NCBI GenBank assembly: GCA_051715425.1
Contig: JBPXJS010000002.1
Location: forward strand, 434,001-498,000
Origin: JAJTFA01 sp051715425
GTDB taxonomy: Bacteria; Bacteroidota; Bacteroidia; UKL13-3
Length of the DNA: 64,000 nt
Direction of reading: 5' to 3'
The notes under the pieces are model-generated. The model did not search any database, was not told the DNA's origin, and saw only the letters and a list, made by a program, of their open reading frames with translations. Positions 8,679-17,289 of the stretch are shown here, in pieces. Position 1 is the stretch's first letter. Each line of letters starts with the position of its first letter. A program made the position numbers and the translations under genes.

Positions 8679-10185
8679 GTTTAAGGGTATATTGAAAAAA
8701 CATGCAGACAGGTTTGTTTTAGAACCTAAACAGGATTCGTTTGCTGCTATTACCCGCAAAAGGAAGGGGGCAAAACGCAAAAGGGCTTTCCTGTTTTATT
8801 TATCGGCTGCTGTTTTATTGTCGGTAGCCGGATTTGGTTGGATGCAGACATTAAAAAGGGAGGATACCGGTCTGGCTGTAAATACCAATGAACCGGCTTC
8901 CGTTACTGCCTCTGCTGGTGAGCAGCAATTTGTTCCGTTAAAAGATTTGCCGGTTGATGCAAAAAAAGAAAAGGCAATTTCTGAAAACCTGAAAGAAGGA
9001 AGTGTTCATTCTAAAAGAGCAGATGATGGCAAGGTAACCAACCTTATTCCCCAATTAACAGTTTTAGAAAAACCGAAACAAAAAGAACCCACTTCTCAAA
9101 GGGATTTGAAACCAGCAGGTATACCTTCAAAAGATAAAATGAAAGAGGTGAAAGCCTCTTCATCACCCCAAACCTCTGTTTTGCCTAAACCGGATAAGAA
9201 GCAGGAATCTTTGTTGAAACCTGCCTCTGAACAGAAGGTTGAAACAACTCCTCCTCCGGTAAGTAAGGAGGGGCCGGTTATAACAGATCAGCCACCTGTA
9301 AAAGATGTGGCAAATAACCAACCTGCACAACAATCCCGGATATCTGAGAAGTACACCACATCTGAGGAAACGGCTAACAAGCCCTCAGGCAGCGATAGCA
9401 GTTCTTCTGACTTAACCGTTATGGTAAAACAGGATAGTTTAGCAAGCGTACCATCTGCTAATGAACCAAAGAAAAAAACGATTGAACACAAATGGGCAGT
9501 GCAGGTATTTTTTACACCTCAGTTATTTAATAGTGTATATAGTGCCAACAGCGATGCTGATTTAAGCTGGATGAAAGATTATTTAAACAACAAAGAGGAG
9601 AATGATAAAGCCCGGTATTCCTTTTATACAGGTGTAATGTTGGAGCGGTTTATTTCAGAGAATTTTTCTGTTTCAGCAGGGGTAGCTTATCAAATGATCA
9701 AATTTGAGGAAATAAAAGTGTTAAACACGGTACCTCCTGTAGAAACGCTTAAGCTAAACACCATGGCTATGCTTGATGAGCAGGGGCTGATTAAGCAGGT
9801 TGACCGAAACAGGTTTGATATTTCTTTTAGTTCACTGGAGTTTCCATTGCAGCTTTCTTATATGCTTCCATTAAAAAAATGGGGTATAAAATTTAGTGCA
9901 GGGGCTTCCTATAGCTACCTGTTTAAAACACGCTCTCTTGTGTTTAATAAAGAGGATTCATTAAATGTGGCTGAAATAAATGATGCCTCGAATGATCGGT
10001 TACAGCAGCATAATATTTTTGTATCCGGAGGTGTTTCCTGCCTTTACCGTTTAACAAACAGGTGGGAAATTGGCGCTGGTCCGGTATACCGTCAGGCTGT
10101 TTATTCGCTTTACAGCGATGATTATGTGATCCGTCAGAAACCATATTTCATTGGAATGGATGCCATTATCAGATACAGGTTTTAA
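8665..10185 (+). CDS. Candidate dual membrane-spanning anti-sigma factor (Dma-like)
   Basis: 506 residues in four visible parts: a cytoplasmic N-terminus of about 40 residues ending in a basic patch (RKRKGAKRKR); one membrane helix at about 41-61; a disordered periplasmic linker of about 210 residues rich in Lys, Pro, Ser and Glu; and a C-terminal outer-membrane beta-barrel of about 230 residues with alternating hydrophobic strands, ending in the aromatic YRF expected for barrel insertion. This plan matches the dual membrane-spanning anti-sigma factors (Dma) reported in Bacteroides thetaiotaomicron. The 14-base overlap with the sigma gene supports an anti-sigma role. No Cys-His zinc motif of the ZAS type is present in the N-terminus. 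Function is inferred from architecture and neighbour. Confidence 0.75.
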   Translation: MQENEFKGILKKHADRFVLEPKQDSFAAITRKRKGAKRKRAFLFYLSAAVLLSVAGFGWMQTLKREDTGLAVNTNEPASVTASAGEQQFVPLKDLPVDAKKEKAISENLKEGSVHSKRADDGKVTNLIPQLTVLEKPKQKEPTSQRDLKPAGIPSKDKMKEVKASSSPQTSVLPKPDKKQESLLKPASEQKVETTPPPVSKEGPVITDQPPVKDVANNQPAQQSRISEKYTTSEETANKPSGSDSSSSDLTVMVKQDSLASVPSANEPKKKTIEHKWAVQVFFTPQLFNSVYSANSDADLSWMKDYLNNKEENDKARYSFYTGVMLERFISENFSVSAGVAYQMIKFEEIKVLNTVPPVETLKLNTMAMLDEQGLIKQVDRNRFDISFSSLEFPLQLSYMLPLKKWGIKFSAGASYSYLFKTRSLVFNKEDSLNVAEINDASNDRLQQHNIFVSGGVSCLYRLTNRWEIGAGPVYRQAVYSLYSDDYVIRQKPYFIGMDAIIRYRF

Positions 10186-10255
10186 TAAAAAAATAAATCA
10201 AATGCAGCATCAAAGGAAAATGTACTGTCAAATGATCAAATTAAATACACAAATT

Positions 10256-11218
10256 ATGAAAAGGTACTTTTTTTCACTTACACTTATGCTTGGTATGGCA
10301 CTAAGCATTATGGCAACCCTTTCTTCCTGCGAAAAAGAAGGCGACACTCCGGGTAAACCATCAACCAATTGCACCTTAACAGGAACTATTGAAAATGTGA
10401 TGTGCGGAACGGGTGCTTACGGAGGTTTATGGATAAAAGGTGATGATGGTAAGTTCTATCAACCTTGCGAATCCTCTGTTAGCGTAAACGGATTTGTAGA
10501 AGGCGCCCGTGTAAAATTTGGTTACAAAGTAATTAAAGGTCAGGGCCAGTGTGATTTGCAGCCAAGGTGTTTAGTGGTAACACCTGAAGCAGTAAAAATG
10601 AACCTTACCTGTGCTCAAATTATCAGTTCTCCGCCAAATAAAGAATGTGGGCTTACAGGAACTGTTTTTGATGGTAAAATATTATCAAGTGCACAATGTG
10701 ATGCCATGTTGATTCAAACTGCAGACGGGAAGTTACTTGAGCCAGTTAATCAGGATAAATTGGCAAACCTGACTCATGGAACAACAGTGTATTATTCGTA
10801 CGTGCCTGTGTATACATTTTCAGCAACCTGCAGTGGCGCCACACCTGTAGAGTTAACCTGCCTGCGCTGGAACTGGTGCGGAACAGGAAATTTTTGCAAG
10901 CCTCTAACTGTGGCAAGTGGTGTACAACCTAACGGAGTAAGCATTCTGAATGCATCATTAGATGGTAATTGCTTGAAACTAAAAGTAGGTTTTGGCGGCT
11001 GCAGTGATCATTCCGATGTATTACAACTGGTATGGGATGGCAGTTGTATGAAAAGCTTACCTGCTCAGGTAAATCTGGTAGTATATGATCCGCAACCACA
11101 ACTTTGTCAGGCCTATTTTGTGAAAGAAATTTCTTATGACCTATCAAAACTGAAGGAAAGTATTGCAGGACCGATGATCATCAGACTTGCGGGTATGGAA
11201 AAAATGATTGAGTATTAA
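10256..11218 (+). CDS. Cys-rich exported lipoprotein
   Basis: 320 residues. A lipoprotein signal peptide ends at LSSC. Two similar Cys-containing modules follow: one opening CTLTGTIENVMCGTG with later QCDLQPRC, and one opening CGLTGTVFDGK with SAQC and ELTC. The C-terminal part (LKLKVGFGGCSDHSD, LVWDGSC, SLPAQVNLVVYD, CQAYFVKEISYDL) resembles C-terminal domains of other Bacteroidota lipoproteins whose function is unknown. ATG 10256 is chosen because it opens the signal peptide; ATG 10232 would add eight residues. It lies 70 bases after the Dma-like gene on the same strand and may be a target or third member of that locus. Confidence 0.7.
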   Translation: MKRYFFSLTLMLGMALSIMATLSSCEKEGDTPGKPSTNCTLTGTIENVMCGTGAYGGLWIKGDDGKFYQPCESSVSVNGFVEGARVKFGYKVIKGQGQCDLQPRCLVVTPEAVKMNLTCAQIISSPPNKECGLTGTVFDGKILSSAQCDAMLIQTADGKLLEPVNQDKLANLTHGTTVYYSYVPVYTFSATCSGATPVELTCLRWNWCGTGNFCKPLTVASGVQPNGVSILNASLDGNCLKLKVGFGGCSDHSDVLQLVWDGSCMKSLPAQVNLVVYDPQPQLCQAYFVKEISYDLSKLKESIAGPMIIRLAGMEKMIEY

Positions 11219-11244
11219 TTTTTAATAGTAGTTAGACTAAAACG

Positions 11245-11273
11245 GGCTGCATCTTTACTGGTGCGGCCTTTTT
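11245..11273 (+). terminator. Rho-independent terminator
   Basis: A 7-bp GC-rich stem (11245-11251 with 11262-11268, one G-T pair) followed by five T. It ends the lipoprotein gene and just touches the 3' end of the convergent smpB. Confidence 0.65.
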
Positions 11274-11721
11274 AGCTTTTATAGCGTTGTATTTCCCGCT
11301 CCACGTCTCTTTTCTTTATATCTTCCCGCTTATCGTACGATTTTTTGCCCTGGGCAAGGGCTATTTCTATTTTGGCATAACCCGTTTCGGAAAAGAAAAT
11401 TTTTAAGGGCACAATGGTTACGCCCTGTTCGGATGCTTTACTTCTGATTTTGCGTAGTTCCGCTTTTTTTAACAGCAATTTACGGATTCGAAGCGGTTCA
11501 TGGTTTGCGTGTGTGCCTTGCCGGTATATCCCAATCTGCAGGTTGCGCACATACAATTCATCGTCCTTAAAAAAGCAAAACGCATCATTTAAATTCACAT
11601 TTCCTTCTCTTACAGATTTAACCTCAGTGCCAAGCAATAGTATACCAGCCACATATTTTTGGTTGATATGGTATTCAAAGTTGGCTCTTTTGTTGACAAT
11701 ATTTACGTTACTTTTGCTCAT
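11272..11721 (-). CDS. smpB: SsrA-binding protein SmpB
   Basis: 149 residues, the normal family length. SmpB binds tmRNA and brings it to stalled ribosomes in trans-translation. Recognisable blocks are NKRANFEYHI, GILLLGTEVKSVREGNVNL, DAFCFFKDDELYVRN, the basic RKLLLKKAE segment, and the C-terminal tail KKSYDKREDIKKRDVEREI that lies in the empty mRNA channel. The tmRNA gene itself is not in the window. Confidence 0.97.
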   Translation of the reverse strand: MSKSNVNIVNKRANFEYHINQKYVAGILLLGTEVKSVREGNVNLNDAFCFFKDDELYVRNLQIGIYRQGTHANHEPLRIRKLLLKKAELRKIRSKASEQGVTIVPLKIFFSETGYAKIEIALAQGKKSYDKREDIKKRDVEREIQRYKS

Positions 11722-11767
11722 TGAAACGCTGCAATAATAAGCCTTTTAACACTTAATCTGTTCATTT

Positions 11768-12805
11768 ATGAATGATAAACTTACTTCATTTGCACCTGGT
11801 AGCGGTTGCGGATGCAAAATAGAACCTGCTGTTTTGTCGGTTATACTCGAATCAAACAGGAGTACAACATCCTTTGAACAATTGTTGGTAGGCAACCATA
11901 CCAATGATGATGCGGCCGTATGGGATTTGCAAAACGGTACCTCATTAATCAGTACAGTTGATTTTTTTACTCCGGTGGTAAATGATGCGTTTGATTTTGG
12001 CAGAATTGCCGCAGCAAATGCCATCAGTGACGTTTATGCTATGGGAGGCAAACCTATATTTGCAAATGCATTATTGGGCTGGCCTGTTAATGATCTTGCT
12101 GCAGAACTGGCATCAGAAGTAATGCGTGGTGCAAGACAAGTGTGCGATGCAGCCGGAATTCCCATTGCCGGTGGGCATACCGTAAATATTAAAGAACCTT
12201 TGTTTGGCCTTGCTGTTAATGGAATGGTAAATACAGCAAGTATTAAAAAGAACAATTCGGCCAGGGTGGGCGATTTATTATACCTCACAAAACCAATAGG
12301 CACAGGTATTGTAGCCACAGCCATAAAAAGGGAGCTTGCAGATGAAAATCATATCCGACTGATAACAGAAAGTATGTGCAGGCTTAATGATATCGGAACG
12401 AAGCTTGGGGCAGCAGAAGAGGTACATGCCCTAACTGATATTACAGGTTATGCACTATTGGGGCATCTGATTGAAATGACAGAAGGATCTGGTGTTTCGG
12501 CAGAATTGTTTTATAAACAAATACCTGTTTTTGAAGGTTTGGAACAATACCTCTCGCAAAATCTGATACCTGATAATACCTACCGCAACTGGAATAGTTA
12601 TGAGAAGAAGGTTAGTGGCTTGTCTGATATGACCTCTTTTCAATTGTTAAATGATCCTCAGACAAGCGGTGGGTTATTGGTTGCAGTTGATCCGGAGTTT
12701 GCTCCCAAAATGGAAATGCTGTTGATGGAGAATGGCCTTGGAGCCTTTGCCAGGCCAATAGGTAAACTCATTGAAAAAACTAACTTTGAGGTAAATGTAG
12801 TATGA
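11768..12805 (+). CDS. selD: Selenide, water dikinase
   Basis: 345 residues. SelD makes selenophosphate from selenide and ATP. The N-terminal catalytic loop reads GSGCGCK, with Cys (residues 14 and 16) where some species carry selenocysteine, followed by the Lys that is required for activity. Further family blocks are NHTNDDAAVWDL, GRIAAANAISDVYAMGGKP, IPIAGGHTVN, LTDITGYALLGH and DPQTSGGLL. No selA, selB, selC or selU is in the window, so whether selenium ends in proteins, tRNA or a cofactor cannot be told. It is followed after 4 bases by nnr on the same strand. Confidence 0.96.
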   Translation: MNDKLTSFAPGSGCGCKIEPAVLSVILESNRSTTSFEQLLVGNHTNDDAAVWDLQNGTSLISTVDFFTPVVNDAFDFGRIAAANAISDVYAMGGKPIFANALLGWPVNDLAAELASEVMRGARQVCDAAGIPIAGGHTVNIKEPLFGLAVNGMVNTASIKKNNSARVGDLLYLTKPIGTGIVATAIKRELADENHIRLITESMCRLNDIGTKLGAAEEVHALTDITGYALLGHLIEMTEGSGVSAELFYKQIPVFEGLEQYLSQNLIPDNTYRNWNSYEKKVSGLSDMTSFQLLNDPQTSGGLLVAVDPEFAPKMEMLLMENGLGAFARPIGKLIEKTNFEVNVV

Positions 12806-12809
12806 GAAC

Positions 12810-14321
12810 ATGAAGCTGCTTACCGCTCAGGAAATAAAAGAATGGGATGCATTTACCATTAAACACGAGCCCATTAAGTCTGTAGATTTAATGGAAAGGG
12901 CGGCTTTACAGTGTGTAGAAAAAATCACTTCGCTATCGGATCCAAATCACGTCACCCATATTTTTTGCGGCCCCGGCAATAATGGGGGTGATGGCCTTGC
13001 CATTGCCAGGTTATTGCATGATAGGGCATTTCCTGTATCGGTTTTTCTGGTAAACGGCAATCAAAAAAACAGCCCGGATTATACAGAAAACCTAAGCCGG
13101 CTTAAAAAAATAAAAGGAATCAGGATCGTCCAGCTGGAATCATCAGAAGATTTTCCGGTATTGCATAAACATCAGCAGGTGGTTGATGCCTTGTTTGGAT
13201 ATGGGCTAAATAAACCATTGGAAGGTGTGTTTGCAGCGCTTGTTGAACATATCAATGCTTCAGGGGCACCAGTTATATCCATTGATATGCCATCCGGTTT
13301 GCAGGCAAATATGTTCGATCCGGGGCAGGCAGAAGGTTTGGCCATCATCAAAGCCACTTATACCCTCACTTTTCAGGTTCCTAAATATTCATTTTTGTTT
13401 GCTGAAACAGGAAAGTTTTGTGGCCGTTTGCAGTTGCTGGATATTGGATTGCATAAAGATTTTGAACCAACAGGAAGGGTGTATCAAACCTATCTGGATT
13501 GGGCTGAGATAAAACCCAGACTTAAACCGGTTTATACATTCAACCATAAAGGCAATAACGGGCATGTGATGTTGGTAGGAGGGAGTTATGGGAAAATGGG
13601 AGCAGCGGTTTTAATGACCCAAGCTGCTATACATACAGGCTGTGGTTTGGCCACCGGTTATGTGCCAAAAGTAGGTTACACCATTATGCAAACAGCAGTA
13701 CCTGAGGCTATGGTTGCCACTGATGATGAATTGTATGAAATAAGGAGCTTCCCAGATGGCACTAATTTTCAGGCAATAGGAGTGGGGCCGGGTTTGGGTA
13801 TGCATGAGTACACCATTAAAGGGTTTGAAAAATGGATTAAAACAGTTGCCGTTCCTGTGGTGTTGGATGCCGATGCATTAAATATCTGCTCCCATTTATT
13901 ACAGGATCATCATTTCAGTTTTCGTTTTCCCTCATCATGTATTCTTACGCCTCATCCAAAAGAGTTTGACAGGCTGGCGGGGATTTCGAAAAATAGCATG
14001 GAGCGGTTGGAAAAGGCTATTGGCTTTGCCCTAAAATACCAGGTTTATATTGTTTTAAAAGGGGCTTTCTCCAGAATTATTACCCCTGAAGGAAAAGTGT
14101 ATTTTAACGGAACCGGAAATCCCGGCATGGCTACAGGTGGGAGTGGAGATGTACTTACAGGTATTATTGCTTCATTACTTGCCCAAGGCTACTCATGCGA
14201 GGATGCTGCAGTAGTTGGTGTTTATACACACGGACGTGCCGGAGATCAGGCCATGGAGGGTAAATCCGCTATTGCGGCCGGTGAAATAGTTTTACAAATT
14301 GCAAAGGCTTTGGTTAATTAA
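12810..14321 (+). CDS. nnr: Bifunctional NAD(P)H-hydrate epimerase / dehydratase
   Basis: 503 residues in two domains. Residues about 1-215 are the YjeF_N epimerase (CGPGNNGGDGLAIAR; VDALFGYGL; ISIDMPSGL), which interconverts R- and S-NAD(P)HX. Residues about 235-500 are the ribokinase-like ADP-dependent dehydratase (HKGNNGHVMLVGGSYGKMGA; DADALNI; TPHPKEFDRL; GMATGGSGDVLTGI), which restores NAD(P)H. It repairs damaged cofactor in the cytoplasm. The gene follows selD by 4 bases and overlaps the convergent dipeptide epimerase by 8 bases. Confidence 0.96.
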   Translation: MKLLTAQEIKEWDAFTIKHEPIKSVDLMERAALQCVEKITSLSDPNHVTHIFCGPGNNGGDGLAIARLLHDRAFPVSVFLVNGNQKNSPDYTENLSRLKKIKGIRIVQLESSEDFPVLHKHQQVVDALFGYGLNKPLEGVFAALVEHINASGAPVISIDMPSGLQANMFDPGQAEGLAIIKATYTLTFQVPKYSFLFAETGKFCGRLQLLDIGLHKDFEPTGRVYQTYLDWAEIKPRLKPVYTFNHKGNNGHVMLVGGSYGKMGAAVLMTQAAIHTGCGLATGYVPKVGYTIMQTAVPEAMVATDDELYEIRSFPDGTNFQAIGVGPGLGMHEYTIKGFEKWIKTVAVPVVLDADALNICSHLLQDHHFSFRFPSSCILTPHPKEFDRLAGISKNSMERLEKAIGFALKYQVYIVLKGAFSRIITPEGKVYFNGTGNPGMATGGSGDVLTGIIASLLAQGYSCEDAAVVGVYTHGRAGDQAMEGKSAIAAGEIVLQIAKALVN

Positions 14322-15303
14322 AGGTAAGCAACCCGTTTTGTTCTTTTACCAGACTAAAAGGCTCATCTTTTATAATCATAAATCCATCGAGGTCGGTATA
14401 CTCTATACCACTGCACAAGTGCATGGCAGAAGAGATACCTAATGTCGTTTCAATCATACAACCTACCATGGTATGCATTTGGTGTTTTACCGCTTCATTT
14501 AACAACCTCAATCCGTTTATATATCCTCCGGCTTTCATCAGTTTCATATTTACCCCATGAAACTGCTTTTTCAATTCTTCAAAATCGGCCTCATGGCACA
14601 TGCTTTCATCAGCAATCAACGTAAATGGGGAATGCTTTTTTACGTGCTGATACTCGGCTGTCATTCCTGCCGGCATTGGCTGCTCAATAATATCAATGGG
14701 ATAGGGTTTGAGGGTTTCCAAAAATACCAGCAACTCTTCCGGATTTTTCCATCCTTCGTTTGCATCAACAATTAAGGGTTGTGATGTTACATCACTGATG
14801 GCCTTTAACAGGGAATGAGCCTGCTCGGCATTTACCTTTATTTTAAGCCGGCTAAAACGTTCAAGATTATTTCGCTGGTAAAACGAAGCTATTTCTTCTG
14901 CAGGCATAATAGGCAATGAAAAAGAGGTTTGGAGGGAAACGGGTTTTTGTATACCTAAAAAGGTGCACACGTCTTCTCCGTTTTTATTGCACAGGTAATG
15001 AATATAGGCCGACTCAATGCCAAAGCGCAGGGCATTGCAGGGATTTGCCTCATCTAGCAGGAGGGTTAGTTCATTCAGGTTGGAAATATGCTCCGGACTT
15101 TTCTTTAAAAAATGTTCAAACTGGGTAATTACCAGTTCCGGGGTTTCATTATACCGGATATTGGGAGCAACCTCGCCAAGCCCTTTAAAACTGCCATCTC
15201 CGACTTCAATAAGGGTATTGATTTTAAGATCGGTAGCATTTCTGGAGAGTTTCCATGTGTATTTCAGATCCAGTTTAATTTGTTTGGCCGTCCAGTTAAG
15301 CAT
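14314..15303 (-). CDS. Dipeptide epimerase (L-Ala-D/L-Glu type), enolase superfamily
   Basis: 329 residues. Enolase-superfamily catalytic features of the muconate-lactonising subgroup are visible: RLKIKVN (KxK), DANEGW, IEQPM, ADES, and KLMKAGG (second catalytic Lys). The DLDG motif near the C-terminus is the Asp-x-Asp that binds the dipeptide amino group in Ala-Glu epimerases, so epimerisation of L-Ala-D-Glu from murein peptides is the likely reaction; another dipeptide is possible. The start is ATG 15303, which overlaps the upstream oxidoreductase stop by 8 bases. An NlpC/P60 peptidase at 18171 could supply the substrate. Confidence 0.85.
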   Translation of the reverse strand: MLNWTAKQIKLDLKYTWKLSRNATDLKINTLIEVGDGSFKGLGEVAPNIRYNETPELVITQFEHFLKKSPEHISNLNELTLLLDEANPCNALRFGIESAYIHYLCNKNGEDVCTFLGIQKPVSLQTSFSLPIMPAEEIASFYQRNNLERFSRLKIKVNAEQAHSLLKAISDVTSQPLIVDANEGWKNPEELLVFLETLKPYPIDIIEQPMPAGMTAEYQHVKKHSPFTLIADESMCHEADFEELKKQFHGVNMKLMKAGGYINGLRLLNEAVKHQMHTMVGCMIETTLGISSAMHLCSGIEYTDLDGFMIIKDEPFSLVKEQNGLLTFN

Positions 15304-16348
15304 GTTTGTACATTCTTGAAATCCGAATATCGGCAGGGATTTCCCCACCTTCAAAAATCTTTTTCACCATTATGTTGGCAAACCATGGCGCCATCATTAC
15401 CCCTTTGGCGCCAAGCCCGTTAAAAATGTACATGTGTGGGTGTTCCGGATGTTGACCAAGCAATGGCTTTCGGTCTCTGGTGGTGGGCCTTATTCCGGCA
15501 CGGTGATCTATTACCTCAAATGGTTGTGCTAAAAAATCAGACAGTTTTTCCATGAGGGTATGTTTGGCTTCTTCGGAAGGAAGTCCGTTATTAAGTTGAT
15601 CCCTTTCATAAGTAGAGCCTACTTTGTACAAATGATCTCCAAGTGAAATAAGGTAAATCCCTTTCTTGATGATTTTTTTTTCAGTTAACCCCTTGCACCT
15701 GATGGTTAGTACATCTCCTTTGGTTGGTGTATAAGGAATCAGGCTACCGAAATATGGGTTTTGGTGATACAGGTGACCTTCACAAAAAACAATATGGCTA
15801 TAGGTATGGCCATCATAATCCCATTTCTCATTATGGTAAACGAGGTTGTTGTAGTTAAAACCGGTGAGCGAAATTTGTCCGGCATTTAGAAGCAGTTGCT
15901 GAAAAGATTCAAGCAGCAGGGGCAAATTTACCCATCCGCTCTGTTTCACTTCAAATGCCCCGAAAGGTTCTTTAAGGCCTGGTTCAGCTTCGGGGTTTGT
16001 AATCAGGTAGTCTGCAAAAGCCTTATCCTCCAGGCGGGTCATCAGGTCGTTTTGTTCTTTAACAGAAGCAATAACCTGATAAATATGCTGCCTGCAAAGT
16101 ATGGGTTGATTTAGGTATGCCGCCAAAGCTTCATAGGTACTTATGGCATAAGGAATCAATGTTTCGGCCATCCAGCTTTTTGCCATACGTTTGCCGCTTA
16201 CCGGAGTAAACATGCCCGCAGCCACCTTGCTCGAAGTAAAGAGCGAATGTTGATCAACCACATGAATGGATTTACCGGCTTGCATACACTGCCACGCAAA
16301 TACGGTTCCTGCAAGGCCCTGCCCAACAATTAATATATCCTTATTCAT
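15296..16348 (-). CDS. FAD-dependent oxidoreductase, MnmC1-like half
   Basis: 350 residues. The N-terminus is a Rossmann FAD-binding fold (ILIVGQGLAGTVFAWQ), followed by a DAO-type domain, and near the C-terminus AGIRPTTRDRKPLLGQHPE and YIFNGLGAKGVMMAPW, all typical of D-amino-acid-oxidase family enzymes. It directly follows the MnmD-like methyltransferase with an 8-base overlap. In E. coli the same two activities are fused in MnmC, which processes the wobble uridine of tRNA (cmnm5 to nm5 to mnm5). The parallel suggests this is the MnmC1 activity as a separate protein. ATG 16348 is chosen over upstream codons that would run far into the methyltransferase gene. Confidence 0.75.
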   Translation of the reverse strand: MNKDILIVGQGLAGTVFAWQCMQAGKSIHVVDQHSLFTSSKVAAGMFTPVSGKRMAKSWMAETLIPYAISTYEALAAYLNQPILCRQHIYQVIASVKEQNDLMTRLEDKAFADYLITNPEAEPGLKEPFGAFEVKQSGWVNLPLLLESFQQLLLNAGQISLTGFNYNNLVYHNEKWDYDGHTYSHIVFCEGHLYHQNPYFGSLIPYTPTKGDVLTIRCKGLTEKKIIKKGIYLISLGDHLYKVGSTYERDQLNNGLPSEEAKHTLMEKLSDFLAQPFEVIDHRAGIRPTTRDRKPLLGQHPEHPHMYIFNGLGAKGVMMAPWFANIMVKKIFEGGEIPADIRISRMYKHA

Positions 16349-17012
16349 TTGGTTTAATTGCCCTGAGCATATGTCGTTTAAATGGAGGTCCGGGTAAACG
16401 TTGCACCTCAAAACCAATTTGTTTAAGGGTCCGTTTTACTTCTCCTTTTGATGAATAGGTTACCAGTATTCCGCCATTGTTGAGGCACAGGTACAATTTG
16501 GTAAACTGATCAGGATGCCACATTTCGGGCTGCTTATCAGGGGCAAAGGCATCAAAATAAATGAGGTCGTATTTTCTGTAGGGCTCAAAATCTTCCAACC
16601 GGGTATTCAGTTTGGTGAGGGTAAATCCGGTGGTAAATAAAACAGGTTTATCCCATTCTGCCGTGTGCAATTCCATAAAGGTTGCTTGTTTATCAGCACT
16701 AAACAGGTTGGGGTGATTTAATTGCTCAATAATTGAAGCAGGTAAGGGAAAGGCTTCTATACTGTCGTATTCCACTTGCAGATTTAGTTTCTCTGCTTCG
16801 GCCAGGGTAAGCATGGCATTTAATCCGGTACCAAAACCAATTTCGAGAATGCGGATATGAGATAAATGTTGAGCAACCTCTGCCAACCCCATTTTTAAAA
16901 ATACATAACGCGATTCCTCCACCGCTCCGTTTCTTGAATGATAGGTTTCATCCAACTCCTCCACATATAAAGTATCCGACTGATCTTTGGTTTTATAAAC
17001 AGTAATATGCAT
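16341..17012 (-). CDS. mnmD: tRNA 5-methylaminomethyl-2-thiouridine methyltransferase MnmD-like
   Basis: 223 residues. Features match the MnmC N-terminal methyltransferase: YHSRNGAVEESRYVFL, the SAM-binding ILEIGFGTGLNAMLT, DLIYFDAFAPDKQPEMW, GGILVTYSSKGEVKRTL and the C-terminal LPGPPFKRHMLRA. It is predicted to methylate nm5(s2)U34 of tRNA to mnm5(s2)U34. It is coupled (ATGAATAA overlap, 8 bases) to the FAD oxidoreductase, giving a split version of E. coli MnmC. The cluster lies next to two tRNA genes, probably by chance. Confidence 0.88.
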   Translation of the reverse strand: MHITVYKTKDQSDTLYVEELDETYHSRNGAVEESRYVFLKMGLAEVAQHLSHIRILEIGFGTGLNAMLTLAEAEKLNLQVEYDSIEAFPLPASIIEQLNHPNLFSADKQATFMELHTAEWDKPVLFTTGFTLTKLNTRLEDFEPYRKYDLIYFDAFAPDKQPEMWHPDQFTKLYLCLNNGGILVTYSSKGEVKRTLKQIGFEVQRLPGPPFKRHMLRAIKPNE

Positions 17013-17080
17013 AACTCGAGGTGCAAAGGTAAGTGCAACGGGCTAATAATGAAGGAGTGAATGCCTAAATGAAATTTTTT

Positions 17081-17111
17081 TTTGCAGAATAAGCGCCCCG
17101 CCTTACTTTTG
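17081..17111 (+). promoter_or_regulatory. Consensus Bacteroidota promoter of tRNA-Ser
   Basis: TTTG at 17081-17084 and TACTTTTG at 17104-17111, separated by 19 bases, match the Bacteroidota -33/-7 consensus fully. It is 6 bases upstream of tRNA-Ser, so the leader is very short. Confidence 0.8.
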
Positions 17112-17116
17112 CACCC

Positions 17117-17204
<88 letters not shown>

Positions 17205-17208
17205 GGTG

Positions 17209-17241
17209 AATCCCGGGTTCGAAAGAACCCGGGATTTTTTT
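17209..17241 (+). terminator. Terminator of tRNA-Ser
   Basis: A perfect 12-bp stem (17209-17220 with 17225-17236), GAAA tetraloop, then a run of T. It starts 5 bases after the tRNA CCA end. Confidence 0.92.
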
Positions 17242-17289
17242 ATGGATAAAAAATTGCCAAGCCCCAGCTTGAGCAAGTTTTTATCCATA
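17241..17289. repeat. 49-base near-perfect hairpin with a partial direct copy at 17362
   Basis: TATGGATAAAAA at 17241-17252 pairs with TTTTTATCCATA at 17278-17289, and inner TTGC/AAGC segments pair with GCTT/GCAA around a CCCA loop, giving an almost continuous stem with small bulges. The right arm (CCCCAGCTTGAGCAAGTTTT) recurs with one change exactly 100 bases on (17362-17382). It has no T-run of its own and lies between two tRNA genes. Function unknown. Confidence 0.6.
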
